This document shows, piece after piece, positions 9,101 to 21,100 of a stretch of DNA of 64,000 bases. The stretch covers positions 16,876,495 through 16,940,494 of the forward strand of contig NC_049984.1 of NCBI RefSeq assembly GCF_000003815.2. Direction: 5' to 3'. This DNA comes from Branchiostoma floridae. Taxonomy: Eukaryota; Chordata; Leptocardii; Amphioxiformes; Branchiostomatidae. A model generated the notes under the pieces. It ran no database searches and had not been told where the DNA came from. It was given only the letters and a program-made list of their open reading frames with translations. Position 1 is the first letter of the stretch, and each line of letters starts with the position of its first letter. Both the position numbers and the translations under genes were made by a program.

Positions 9101-12100
9101 AGTCATGTCATAAGAGTTGGAGTTCCTCTGCTCTCTTGCTTTCGAAATCATTTCATTATTTTTTTTTACGAAAGATTACCAACAATACAAGTGTTATAGC
9201 TTCTTATGTACAAGTTTCATAACACATAATATTGATTTTTCAATCAAAGCTTACCTTAAACCAACACCGAAGTCTGAAAAAGTACTTGTAAAATGTTAGT
9301 TTGTTACTCTCTCATATTCATGGATCTAAATTGATTTTAATGTGGAATTTATGTATTTTGACCTAGCCTCTGCACCAACATACCAGTGAAGTGACTAAAT
9401 CAATTATTCAAGGCTGCATTTCATTTGAATATCCCCATGTGACTACTGTGTGTTACTTAGTTCTTGTTGAAGTGTTTATGTATTCAACTTTGTTATTTTT
9501 TTCCCTGTATATAGAGCCTGTCCGGACACACCAGTCCTGTGGAGTGTGTGAGGTTTGGGAATGCTGAGGAACTGGTGGTGGCTGGCTCACAGTCTGGATC
9601 TCTCAAAATCTGGGACCTGGAGGCTGCAAAAAGTAACACTACATCTCTTCTTATGCCTTTGTGATATCAAATTAAAAGCCACCATTTGAAAACGGTCTTA
9701 GATTTGATGCTAAAATAGTGTTGGGGTAATCAAGGATTAAAATTGATGATGCTTGTCACTTTAGATTTGAAAACATACTGAGACTTTGAAAAACCCAATT
9801 AACATAAAGTTATGCTTCTGATAGCAGCTTCACAGTTGAGATCCCCATTCCAATTAGTTGGTAACTGGGTGACTTGTTTAAATTCTGGGTAGGGCATCAC
9901 GGTTGGGTCTGTACCCGTCTTTCAGAAGGGACATAGAATTGGAGCCTCATGTTCAAGTTGGTGCCTTGAGCGCAGCTAGCAACCCCTTCCAGTAAAAATA
10001 TACCAAGCTAGAGAAACAAAAAGAAACTTGCTGACCTATGTGCCACTAGGGCACTACAAGGTCAACAACAACAACAACATGAATCTTTATAGCTGTGGTT
10101 GTCAAACATAACGATAAAGAAAAGCATACAAATGACATCTAAAACTTCATGTATAGCAACAGGTCTAGACAAGGGCTGTAAAATCAGGATGTACCATCTT
10201 CATGGTTAGTCTTCCGTTCTAAATTTGATTTACAAAGACCATGTCAAAGATACGTATACTAATACCATCCCTCGCAACAAACCCACACCCACTCTATTCA
10301 ACCACCTTGGCCCCAATACAACCTCATCCAATGTAATCTTCAACACCTTCTTGTCGTTATTGTAAAGCCTGACACCAGAATCTGTGAACGCGAAGTTCTC
10401 CACTCGACCACACTGGCCTGGGCTCAACCTCATCTCGGTCAATTTGTAAGAATTGGATTGAAAGTGGTAAGGTGAGGGTGAGCATTGATTGATGTGACAT
10501 CTTGCTTGTGTTCGCAGTCGTACGGACGCTGACGGGGCACAAGTCCAACATCAGGAGCCTGGATTTCCATCCATATGGAGAGTTTGTTGCTTCCGGGTCA
10601 ATGGACACCAATATAAAGGTGCGTATGGCAGCTTCCCCATGTGGGGGGCTGGTGAGATGGAATACTAATGATGACACTGCTTTCTGGCTCACGAGCTTTT
10701 TTGGGGGCTCCCTCCTGTTTTCACAATCGTTTTCTGGCGAAAACATGGCAGGTAACAGGGAAAAGGAAAGTTATATCCTTCATTTGCATGTTTGTGATTT
10801 TGATTTTGATTTTAGATTGTTTGTATTTAGATTTTTTTCATTTTAGTCTTTATTTCTATCTTAAGGACATAGATTTTTTTTCCAATTTATGATACTATGA
10901 ACTCTGTTCTGTTGCTATTGTCGACAAATGAGAAGCCAAAATTAATTTATTGTGGAATAACAAATCTATGTATTTGTTTTATAGTTGTGGGACGTCAGAA
11001 GAAAAGGCTGCATCTTTACTTACAAGGTGAGAAACCACAAAATATTTTATGCTACCTATGTTTCATTGTTATGAATTGTAACAATCTCCACTTAAGACAA
11101 CATTGTTAACATCCTAGTGACGCTGAAGAAGAGTGGTGGATGTCACTCGAAACATCTGGGAGTTAATATCTGTGTTTTATCCAGTTCTAGAGATTGAATT
11201 GTATTTGAACATTGTTAACATTGCGTTGCAGGGAGAGTATCTGTCCTAACTTGTAACTGAAACAGACAGCTTTAAGCTTGTAAGCAAGTACATGTATGTT
11301 TGCAATGTATGGAGACAGACTATCACATACTGGAAATTATGGAAGTAATGGGATAAATCTTCTTTTTGCACAGGGCCACACAGATGCTGTAAACTGTATC
11401 CGGTTTAGTCCAGATGGGAGGTGGATAGCTTCAGCTGGGGAGGACTCCTCTCTCAAGGTGAGTTTCAATTGACAATGTGAAATGTCCCCTTTGATGGGGC
11501 TTGAGACACCACCTGCACATCAAGGCCAATATCATGTGTTTTTGATGTCTGCCTGCATTTCATAGGTGGTAGCACTCAATGAAAGGAAAGTAATCTTCAT
11601 ATACCTGTTGACATTGGCAAGTTTGGTGTTTTGAACTGTACAGTATCTGGCGTGGGTTTTCTTTGTTCGACTGCTACTAACCAACGAGTCAAAAGAAAAG
11701 CATTACAACCATTTCTGAACGTCCCTACAATTTTAGTTGTGTAGGTAAAAATTGTCTGGCACATTTGTAGGTTTGCATGAAAAATGTTTTTAACCCAGCG
11801 GTGTGCACTTCACTTGAAACTGATCAATGTTTACCCAAGATTTGGAATGACTAGTGTTTTAAGGTGCTGAAAGTCTAAATGACTTGTGTTGTGTTGTTCC
11901 CCATAGATGTGGGACCTGACGGCAGGGAAGATGATCCAGGAGTTCAAAGATCACACAGGCCCTGTAACTGGGGTGGAGTTCCACCCTAACGAGTTCCTGC
12001 TGGCTTCAGGAAGTGCAGACAGGTAGGGAAAGCCTTATCCTTAAAACCTTGAAATATCCTTGTAATACTGAAAGAGATCAAAGCCTAGCTCAACATTTAA

Positions 12101-15100
12101 GCTTGTACAAAACTTTTGATTTTTCTATAATTCATAGAAGTAGCAAACTACAAACAGTGTTGCACAAGGAGGAGTACCAAACATTTTCACTTTACATTGG
12201 GACTTACCAGTGTTTGTTTTGTTTCTCTATTTCTAGGACTGTGAAGTTCTGGGACTTAGAGACATTCCAGTTAGTTTCTTCCACAGGAGCAGAGTCTGGA
12301 GCTATTAGGTGGGTGTGGTTCTACTGTTGTCTTTGAATTTATCTTAAGTAGTTAAGACATCTCCAAAAGTTCATCGTGATATTGCCATCATGCTCTACAG
12401 TAGAATTTGTATACTTGAGCACAGTCTTACAAACTGAAGAATAAAACAGATGCTTTCTGAAACATCCAAGTTTTATCCAGTTGCTTGATAGATATTTCTG
12501 ACTCATAGAATTACATCATACTGATTCATGTTCCACATACTTAAAGCCATGGTAAAGGTCCATGTTTGCTTAGAAATTGAATTACTACAAGACAGATGCA
12601 TGTATAATCTCCTAGTCTCAACTCTAAGCTGTAGTGCCAATGCACAATGTACCCGTATGTTCCCCAGGTGTATATTTTTCCATCCTGACGGGAAGTGTCT
12701 GTTCGGAGGGAGTCAGGACGCCCTGAGAGTGTTTGCGTGGGAGCCTGGCAGGTGTTTAGATGCCTTCTCCATGGGCTGGGGGAAGGTGGCCGACATTTCC
12801 GTCGCATCCTCACAATTGGTAACTACCTACCTGTTATTAATGGTGTCAATTTTTTATAGATGTCTGGACACTTTGGTTTTAGAAGTATTGGCCAAAAGTT
12901 GGAAAATCTCATTGATTTTCAAAGTCTGATACATACATGTATCTTAATGAAAGTTCTGAAAAACATAAAAGACAATGATGTAAAATGTTATCTATCCCTT
13001 TGTTTAATACTGTTGGGGCACCACAGAAGTTTTGCAGTCAATTATTCAGAAACGTAATATAGAAACATATAAAATTTAAACTGTTAAATCTGTACCATAA
13101 TATCTAGGAAACTTTCCAACCTAGGAAATATTCCAACCATGATGCCATTCAAATTTGAGTAATGACATGTTAAGAGATTGCACCAAAAAGTTATTTCTAT
13201 TGTTTAGAAATTGAATTTCAAGATTTTAGGAGATATGGATTCTAGATTGTAGTCATTGATAAGAATAACATTCATGATTATTTGTTTTGATAATATAGCA
13301 TTTTGTTTGTCTCTTACAGATAGGAGCATCCTTCTCTCAAACCAATGTATCTGTGTATATTGTAGACCTAAATGTAAGTATGCAAAAAATGATTTTTCCA
13401 TACAAAATACATGCAATATACTAACAGTACTAACAACCATATCCCAGAGAATTGCTCTGTTGTTAGACATTTTATGGATCACATATCTCTGGGTAATGCA
13501 GGTAACTTACTTATTACCATGGCAACTTGTATACAGTGCATGGTCAGGTCTATGACATCATGGCAATGGTTTTGCATGCTCCTTTCCTTACCCAGAGTTC
13601 TCTGTTAATCCCAGCATGCAAAGGGATCTATAAAATGGTTGATGCTGTGTGTGCAGTTAGATGGTTTTTGTCTTTTCTCATATTTATGATCTAGCTTTCA
13701 AGGCAACATTTCAGCATGTAAATAACTAACCTACATGGAAAACATTGGGTTTTGCTATCCCTCCAGTAACATACTTTCAGTCTAACCCATTTTATCACTT
13801 GCTCTAGACTGTGACTTGCAGTCCCTCTCAAATAAAGGTGTGTGCTTGTTTTGTTTTCTGCAGCAACTTTCTTTGGGGTGATGTTAGCTTTCTGCCTATA
13901 GCAGTCATACCACTATCAGCTTTCCACTGCTACTATTTCTATGCATGACATCACTCAATTTCTATTGACAGGTTTTGCTCTGTCATTTGTTTGTAAGGAA
14001 CACACTAGAAAAGTGTGGCATGACGTGTTTGATCCATTTGAGTTTTTTCTGAAGGAACTAAAAAGTTGGATGTAGTTGGAAATTCCAAAATTAGTCGTGG
14101 AAACAGAGGATCAAAATGAAACATATCAGAAAAGGAATTTTTTCTGCAATGACATGAAATCCTGGTGATTAAGCATTGTTTGCTTCTCAAAAAATCTGTT
14201 TTTACAAGCTGCGGTGTAAACTTGTTGCCCTGGCATGTGATTAGTAGTCATATTGGATTGCCTTGCAATAAAAAGCTTAAATGAAAAGAAGAATTTTTGG
14301 TATGATGTTCAATAACAGAAGAAGGATGTATGTTCAGCACAAATGCATACATGCATGTTAATTGATTGAAACTCTATCACTATTGTTGAACATGATCAAG
14401 AAAATGTACTTTCATACAATCCTTACCCTTCTCTCTACTGCCTTGCCCCATAACCTTTGCCAAAGGCTACCTTGTTAAGAATAAGTGTAGTGTAGAATAT
14501 CTGTACCCTTGTTGACATGGACCTCCCCTCCTGTGTACAGAGAGCCCAGATGTCAGGTCCTGGGATGGTGAGTCAGCCTGTCCCTGCTGAGCCTGTCAAA
14601 CCCCCAATGTCAGCAAGGTGAGTTGTTCCCATCCACTATTTCATCTCCTTTAGGCCTACGTCACATTTCCTACCCGGGACCCAACTGGGCTTTTTGCGGA
14701 AACGAAAAATTAAAGTTTACGCCAATAGATATGCACAAGGCAAGCTGTTGAATTATTTTTTGTCCGTGTTTTTGTTGTCTTACATCTTACTTTTCATTTC
14801 TCCAAAATTGCCCAGCCGTGCACAGAGATTGGCAAGAAAACATTACAATATGACATCAGCACAGTATAGATAAACTATGAAACATTTCAATGTACCGGTA
14901 GTAGTAAAATAGTTCAAATCTTTTCCATTCGTGCAATGTACCACGACTAAGACTGTCCAGACTGAATGCTTATGTATCAGAGTAAACCTGACTTTCTTCA
15001 CAGAATGACTCTAATCTAACCCGATTGGTCTAGGTCGTAGGACTTATGTACCACACTTAACCAGCAATTTTTTAGGGCAGGCACCATATGTGTTCCCCAA

Positions 15101-18100
15101 AGTATTTGTATTTGCATTTTCCTAATGTTCCTATAGAGTCGTTTAGCAACAAATTAAAACAATGAATGTCGTAGTAAGTTGTTTTGCACTACTGTAATAA
15201 TGTTACCACTAGGTGTTTATCAGTATATATTTGAGTCATCTGCTCTTGCATTTATTTTGCACTAAACAACTCATATTTTGACATTGATCACTTTGCAAAG
15301 TACAATAACCTACATACACAGGAGCTGATACCATGTGATAACTGTGACACAACGGCTTGTACCAATAGTCTGCCGTGCTTTGACTCATTTTTACCTTGCT
15401 TGCAGCGGCCGTCGCACGTTCATCACCGAACGTCCACCTACCTCCTCCACCAAGAAAGCCAGGTTAAACACATTTCAACACTGCTCACTTAAGAGTTGGA
15501 AAGACACTATGCAGATATGGAAAATACAATTGAATTTAGAGTCAAATTTCTCCATTGGTATAAACGATGTATAAACGATAACACATGAATAGAAGTACTG
15601 TACAATGAAAGAGAAATATGCTCTTGCAATTGAAATATGAAATTCAAACGTACTCAACATCATCATTCTACTCTACATGTGTCAACAAATTGAAACAAAA
15701 AATCCCAAAGCTGATGGGGTTTTACAAGGCTTCAGTGTCTTTCCATACTCAAAAGTGACCAGTGATCTGCATACCATACACATTAAGTAACCTCTGCACA
15801 AGCCACCCATATCTACCTGTCTGTGTGGACTGCTAATATGTCTCTCTCTCTCTCTAACTCACTCCTGTCTCCTTTGCTGTTCTGTCTGCTTCCTTCCAGC
15901 ACTTCACATCTCAATTCTCTTAACAAGACCTTCACTGTGGCACTCGGCTATAAACTGGGACTTTTTGATCTCCTCTCCAGGTAAATTGTAAATAAAATGT
16001 CAGTTAAATCTATTCTTTCAGTTTGTGGAATCCTTCCCCTTATTATCTTTTTTTTATCATTAAGAACCCAAATCTGTTTGTAGGTAGTTTTGAAAGGTAC
16101 TGAAAATCTGGACTAAAGCTTCTGAATAACTTTTTGAAAAGCTTTATATACAATTGCATCCTGTAGATTTAACTATCTGTTCTGTCTTTCATTTTCATTA
16201 CAATCTTTCTGTCTCTGTGTACTTCAGTTCTCATCGTTCCAAGCTTATGAATCAGGTCAGGATTAAGTGTAATAGTTACAGTAGCTTTGAGGACAATGTG
16301 TGTTTTTCTGTCATTCCCAATAAACAATTAAATTACAAAATCTAGTATTGCCATCATTTGTGCTTCTTTTCATAAATTAAGTGTTGAATACTTGAAATGT
16401 CATTAAGATGAATGGAAAAAATGATAAATCATTACCATGAACTTTGGCCTCCACCATTCAGTAATCCATAACCTATTTTGAATTTCCAGCCTAAAATATG
16501 TGTCTACACTTTCAAATCACAGAGCAGTCTACCTGATGAATTTAGCTGTTCACGAATCTCGTGCTAACTTCAGTCCTGCTTCCCCACAGTGAGATGAAGA
16601 CAGAACCAGAGGAAGAGCCGACCGCGTCCAACGAGCCCGAGGATGACAGCTCCAACGTGGCTCAGATCGAGAACCCAGACGACTATCGGGAGGTCTTTCA
16701 GGGCAGGACCAAGATAGGTCAGCTCATATCTTTGTGTTGTTTGGTAGAAGTTTACAAGATATTGTACTGAGTTACAAATTCCTTGATGTTGTTTTGAGAG
16801 TGGCTGGTTTGTGATACCACAAATCAGTACAGATAATCTCAAGGAGAGTACAGTTTTACATGGAGGAATTTCATCATATCATGAATATTTCAGTCATAAT
16901 TTTGCCAGAAATTCATGATGCCACTCAGCACTTAACCATTGAAAGGTTTTTGCTGTCTTTTTTTTTTGGTTCTGTGTGGTTTTGGTAGCTATAGAACAGT
17001 TACTTGATTTTTATGCCTTGTGTGTCATCTGACATAATTGTGCTTTCACAATGGCCTTTTGGCACACTTGCACTATGTGTGTGTTGGCTTTGCACATGTC
17101 ACAAAAGAAAAAAAACTGCAGCATTGCACAACTTGAAACTGGTCCAGCAAATTAAAGATCCTTTTGCACAGTCTCTGCCTTTCTTTTGCACTCCCCTGTA
17201 CTTCCTAACCCTTATCCACCCTGCAACAAGCATGATATCTCTACTAGTAATGCTTACCTCTGCATGTGTTTGCCGTGTGGGTTGGTTTTGCCGTGCCTTG
17301 CCCCCCTCCCCACCTCCCCTGCATGTATTGCTGCTGTGCCTTGTGTAAGGAGAGTAGTATTGCCATGTGCTTGCTTAGGTTTATGTTGGTTCCTTGGGCC
17401 TGATTTCAGAGCGAACCCCCCCAAGGAAACTTGAGCCCTTCCCGGCCCCACCGGAAGGTAAGAGTGAAATGTGTGGTTGTGCTGCATACCTAAACTGTAC
17501 AAATGTTTAGGTTCAGTTAAAACAAACCCTTCAAACTTAAAAAAAATCTCTTTCCTATATTTACCTTTTTGTTCTAAACCATCTGAAACCTTCTATAGAT
17601 TTCGAAATTTGCACCGGAAAAAGACATGCATAATTTATCCCAACATGCAATTTTACGTACAACCAAAAATAAGGATTTCCAGCATACAAATGTAATGGGT
17701 TCAGGTCTGGACTTAAGCCTAAACATCTGGACCTGAATGAGGACCTGAATCTGAACACAAGTTTAGGTATGCAGCACTAGTGTAAAGTAGTTCTGAATCT
17801 CCTGCAACAAAAGTATAGGCAGTTCAGGCTACTTACCTCTCTTACAGCCTTGTTTTCTCTGGATCCAAAATATGCACAGAAATGGCATGAAAGGAATGAA
17901 ATAACCACATACTAAAAATTCAAAGCATTCTAACATTAGTAACAAATATTCAATTGTAAGGGAACATTTTTCTCAGAGACTTTTAATTGATCAAGTTCAT
18001 TCATATTTCCTTAACCATGTTCAATAACATAGACAACTTGGGTCAAGAGCTGGGATTGACAATTTAAATGTATTCATGCAATGTGGTTGGTCATGCCCAC

Positions 18101-21100
18101 TAGTCATTAGGAAGAAGCTGAAGATTTGACTAAATTTTGAGCAAAAGAACTAATGCTGCAGTTCTATTATCAAAAGGTAGGGGGATCAGCATCAAAGAAT
18201 TGTACATGTACCTAGTGAAGAACATTTGTAGTTTTCATTATGTCAAGCTCTTACCTGAAGATGTAGACGGATGGAAATTGATCATCATTACTCTATAAAC
18301 ATGCATATTACAGGTCCAGGCTAAAAACAAATTTTGAAGTGTTTCTTTCTAAATTGTGTGTTTGTATGTTGTGGCCTATGTGGTGTGTCCATGTTTGACA
18401 GTAGCCCCTCTTTTAGATCCTATAGAAACATTTTTCGATGACCTTTTCCATTTGAAACATAACTTCCAAGGAAAAGTTTCATCACAGACATATATAGATA
18501 TGGTGCATTAGACTTGTTAAAAAATACGCTGTTTAAGATATTTAAGGTTCTTTGAGTTGACTCTTAAGATAGTGAAAGTTGTTCACAAATAGTATGGTTA
18601 TGCTTTTTGATTTTGTTCTATTGTTTGTTTTCTGTTAAGTTTACCAAACATACTTTGTTCATCATTCCCCTTCCACAGATTCCCCGACGGAAGGTACCCA
18701 AAGTTTTGCTAGAAGTAGAACTAACCCTACTGTTTGAAGTGGCCTTCAAACTCTTATTGTCATAAATTTTCTGTCAAAAGATGTCTTTGATTTTTATGAC
18801 TCTCCGTAGCTAGAATCTTGACAGTACCCCTAGTACCAATTGCACAGTTTGCAGTGCCCTCTGATGTTGTCTTTACTGTGGAAATTGTCAGGATGTTTTC
18901 ATAAACTTTTTGTTCCTTAAGTAAAGTAAAGTTGCTCAAACTAAAACCAACCCAATGAACTCCTTAAAACCATGTGTGTGCTCAAATTTTGATAGACTCT
19001 TTGAACTGAAATCTCAGCCTTTTCGTGTGTCATCTTTCATTCATGTTGAAATGATTGTTGGTCTAGCACTAAGTATCTTCATCTTGTGGTAAAGAGCCCC
19101 CATGGATGTATCTGCCTTCATACCATTCTATGTGTTTTACAGATCAGTCTAAAGCAAAACCATACAAACAGCCAGCAAAGGAGCCGAAAGCAAAACAGGT
19201 AAGGACGATTTGTACTCATGAATGTGCATAGTAGAACTATATTCTAGCGATTATCATCCACAATTTCATTATATTTACAAAGTACCACTAAAAAATCACG
19301 ACCATATCATTTCTAGAACACAAGATATCGAAACTGGACGTGCCACTGCACTAACATAGAAAGCCAGTAAGGGGCCCAAATGTCATCATTTCTTCCTTTT
19401 GCCAACCCCTACCAACATACCAAATGTCATAAAGATCCTGAGTTCTTATGCTTTTCTTACAGACATAAGTCAGAGGTAACAAAGTCTACAGCATTGTAAG
19501 TTTACAAGGATCGATTAAGGGCATTTCATTTTAGTATTCTCTTATTTTGCACTCCATTCTCTGTCCCGTAATATTTGCAGGAACCCGTCAAACCTGCCAC
19601 CATCGTCCCAGCGGATAGGAACAAACCAGCAGACCTCAATTTGGCTGAGTTCCTACCGGTATGTATGAGTATATCCACATTGGTGACCACAGGAAGAATA
19701 CCTGTGTAAATAACTAATTGTGGATCCAAATAAAGTACAGGTTAAGCGTAGGGGTCAGGTATAGAAGGGTAACTTTGTGTAGATAGTAGGTGGATGTGGG
19801 GCAGTCTCCTCTTGAAGATTTGAAACCTCTGAGACACTTTTCCTGGCCTGGATGCCAGGCTGTTTCCAGGGTATGCACAGGCCAACAGAGTTAGACCCTG
19901 CACAATAGATGTCATTGAGATCGGGCTGAGGGTCTGGAATCCAACCAACTTTTTTCAGGATTTGAGGGGCAGATTTTTGTAGGTTTTGTTACAGACCATC
20001 TTGTTACTTTTCAAAGTTGTGAACCCTTATATCTGCCAGTAACCAGTGTTTGTCCCCCACCTGTAGAAGAGACCAGACTCAGCGGTGTCGGCTGACCCCA
20101 GACGACCCCCAGCGGTACAGGAACAGTCGGAGGAAGAGGTCCTGTCCAGCGTACACAAGGGGCACGAGTCCATGTGTGCCGTCCTGGGCAACAGGCACCG
20201 CAACCTGGAGATCGTCAGGGCGCTCTGGACCAGCGGAGACATCAAGGTCTGGACATCCTGTCAATCAGTCAATCAATCAATCAGTTCATCACTAGCCCAA
20301 TCTTATATGCTGGCAAGGCTTAACGGTAGATTCAGAAAGACCAACTACACTTAACGGTAAATTCAGAAAGACCAACTATACCCAACGGTAAATTCAGAAA
20401 GAAGAGCTACAAAACACTTAAAGGTAGATTCAGGAAGACCAACTTCGCTTAACGATAAATTAAGAAGCTTCCTAACGCTTTCTTCAGGACTTAATCACCT
20501 ACATGTCAGGACGGAATGTTTGCATCAAAACTGCTGATTTATGAGGTGTGGAGCCGTTGATAACAACATCGTCTTGATCCCAGCATGTTCAGCAGTATGA
20601 TCTCCTAGGGTTATCTGGCGTTGCCTCCGCTGGTCTACTCGTCATAAAGAATGTCTCAATAACGGTTAACATTGAATTCAGGATAACAAATAACGTGTTA
20701 TTTAGAATTAAAACATCCAGTAACGCTACACAAATAATATACAGATAATACTTAATGTCGAATTAGAGTGGGCTGGCTACGATTAACGTTAAATTCAAAT
20801 AGCTCGTAACGCTTAACGGTAAAAAGTATCTGCCCGTCTCTGTCAAAGCCCCAACTACCTGATGATACTTCCACTGTCTGTACAAGCCTGGGTATCCCAG
20901 CCTGGGCTCATCTGTGCGTCAGGTTCTGGGAACTCTACAGGAAATCATCAATCTTGATGGTTAACAGGGCCTTGACAGGCTGTGTAGTGAAAGCTGATAC
21001 AGTAGGATAGACCCTTATTTGTTCTAGCAAGAGAAAAACTCCAGAGAATAACTAGGGTGGCTTTCTCTTTTGCTAGATCATAGTGTTGTAGTCTGTAGGT

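Noticed and set aside
16228-16255. Exon-like block in KATNB1 (acceptor TACTTCAG, donor GTCAGG; would encode SHRSKLMNQ)
   Set aside because: It would leave phase 0 and make exon 14 begin with TGA; skipping it keeps frame, and the peptide has no counterpart in the family.
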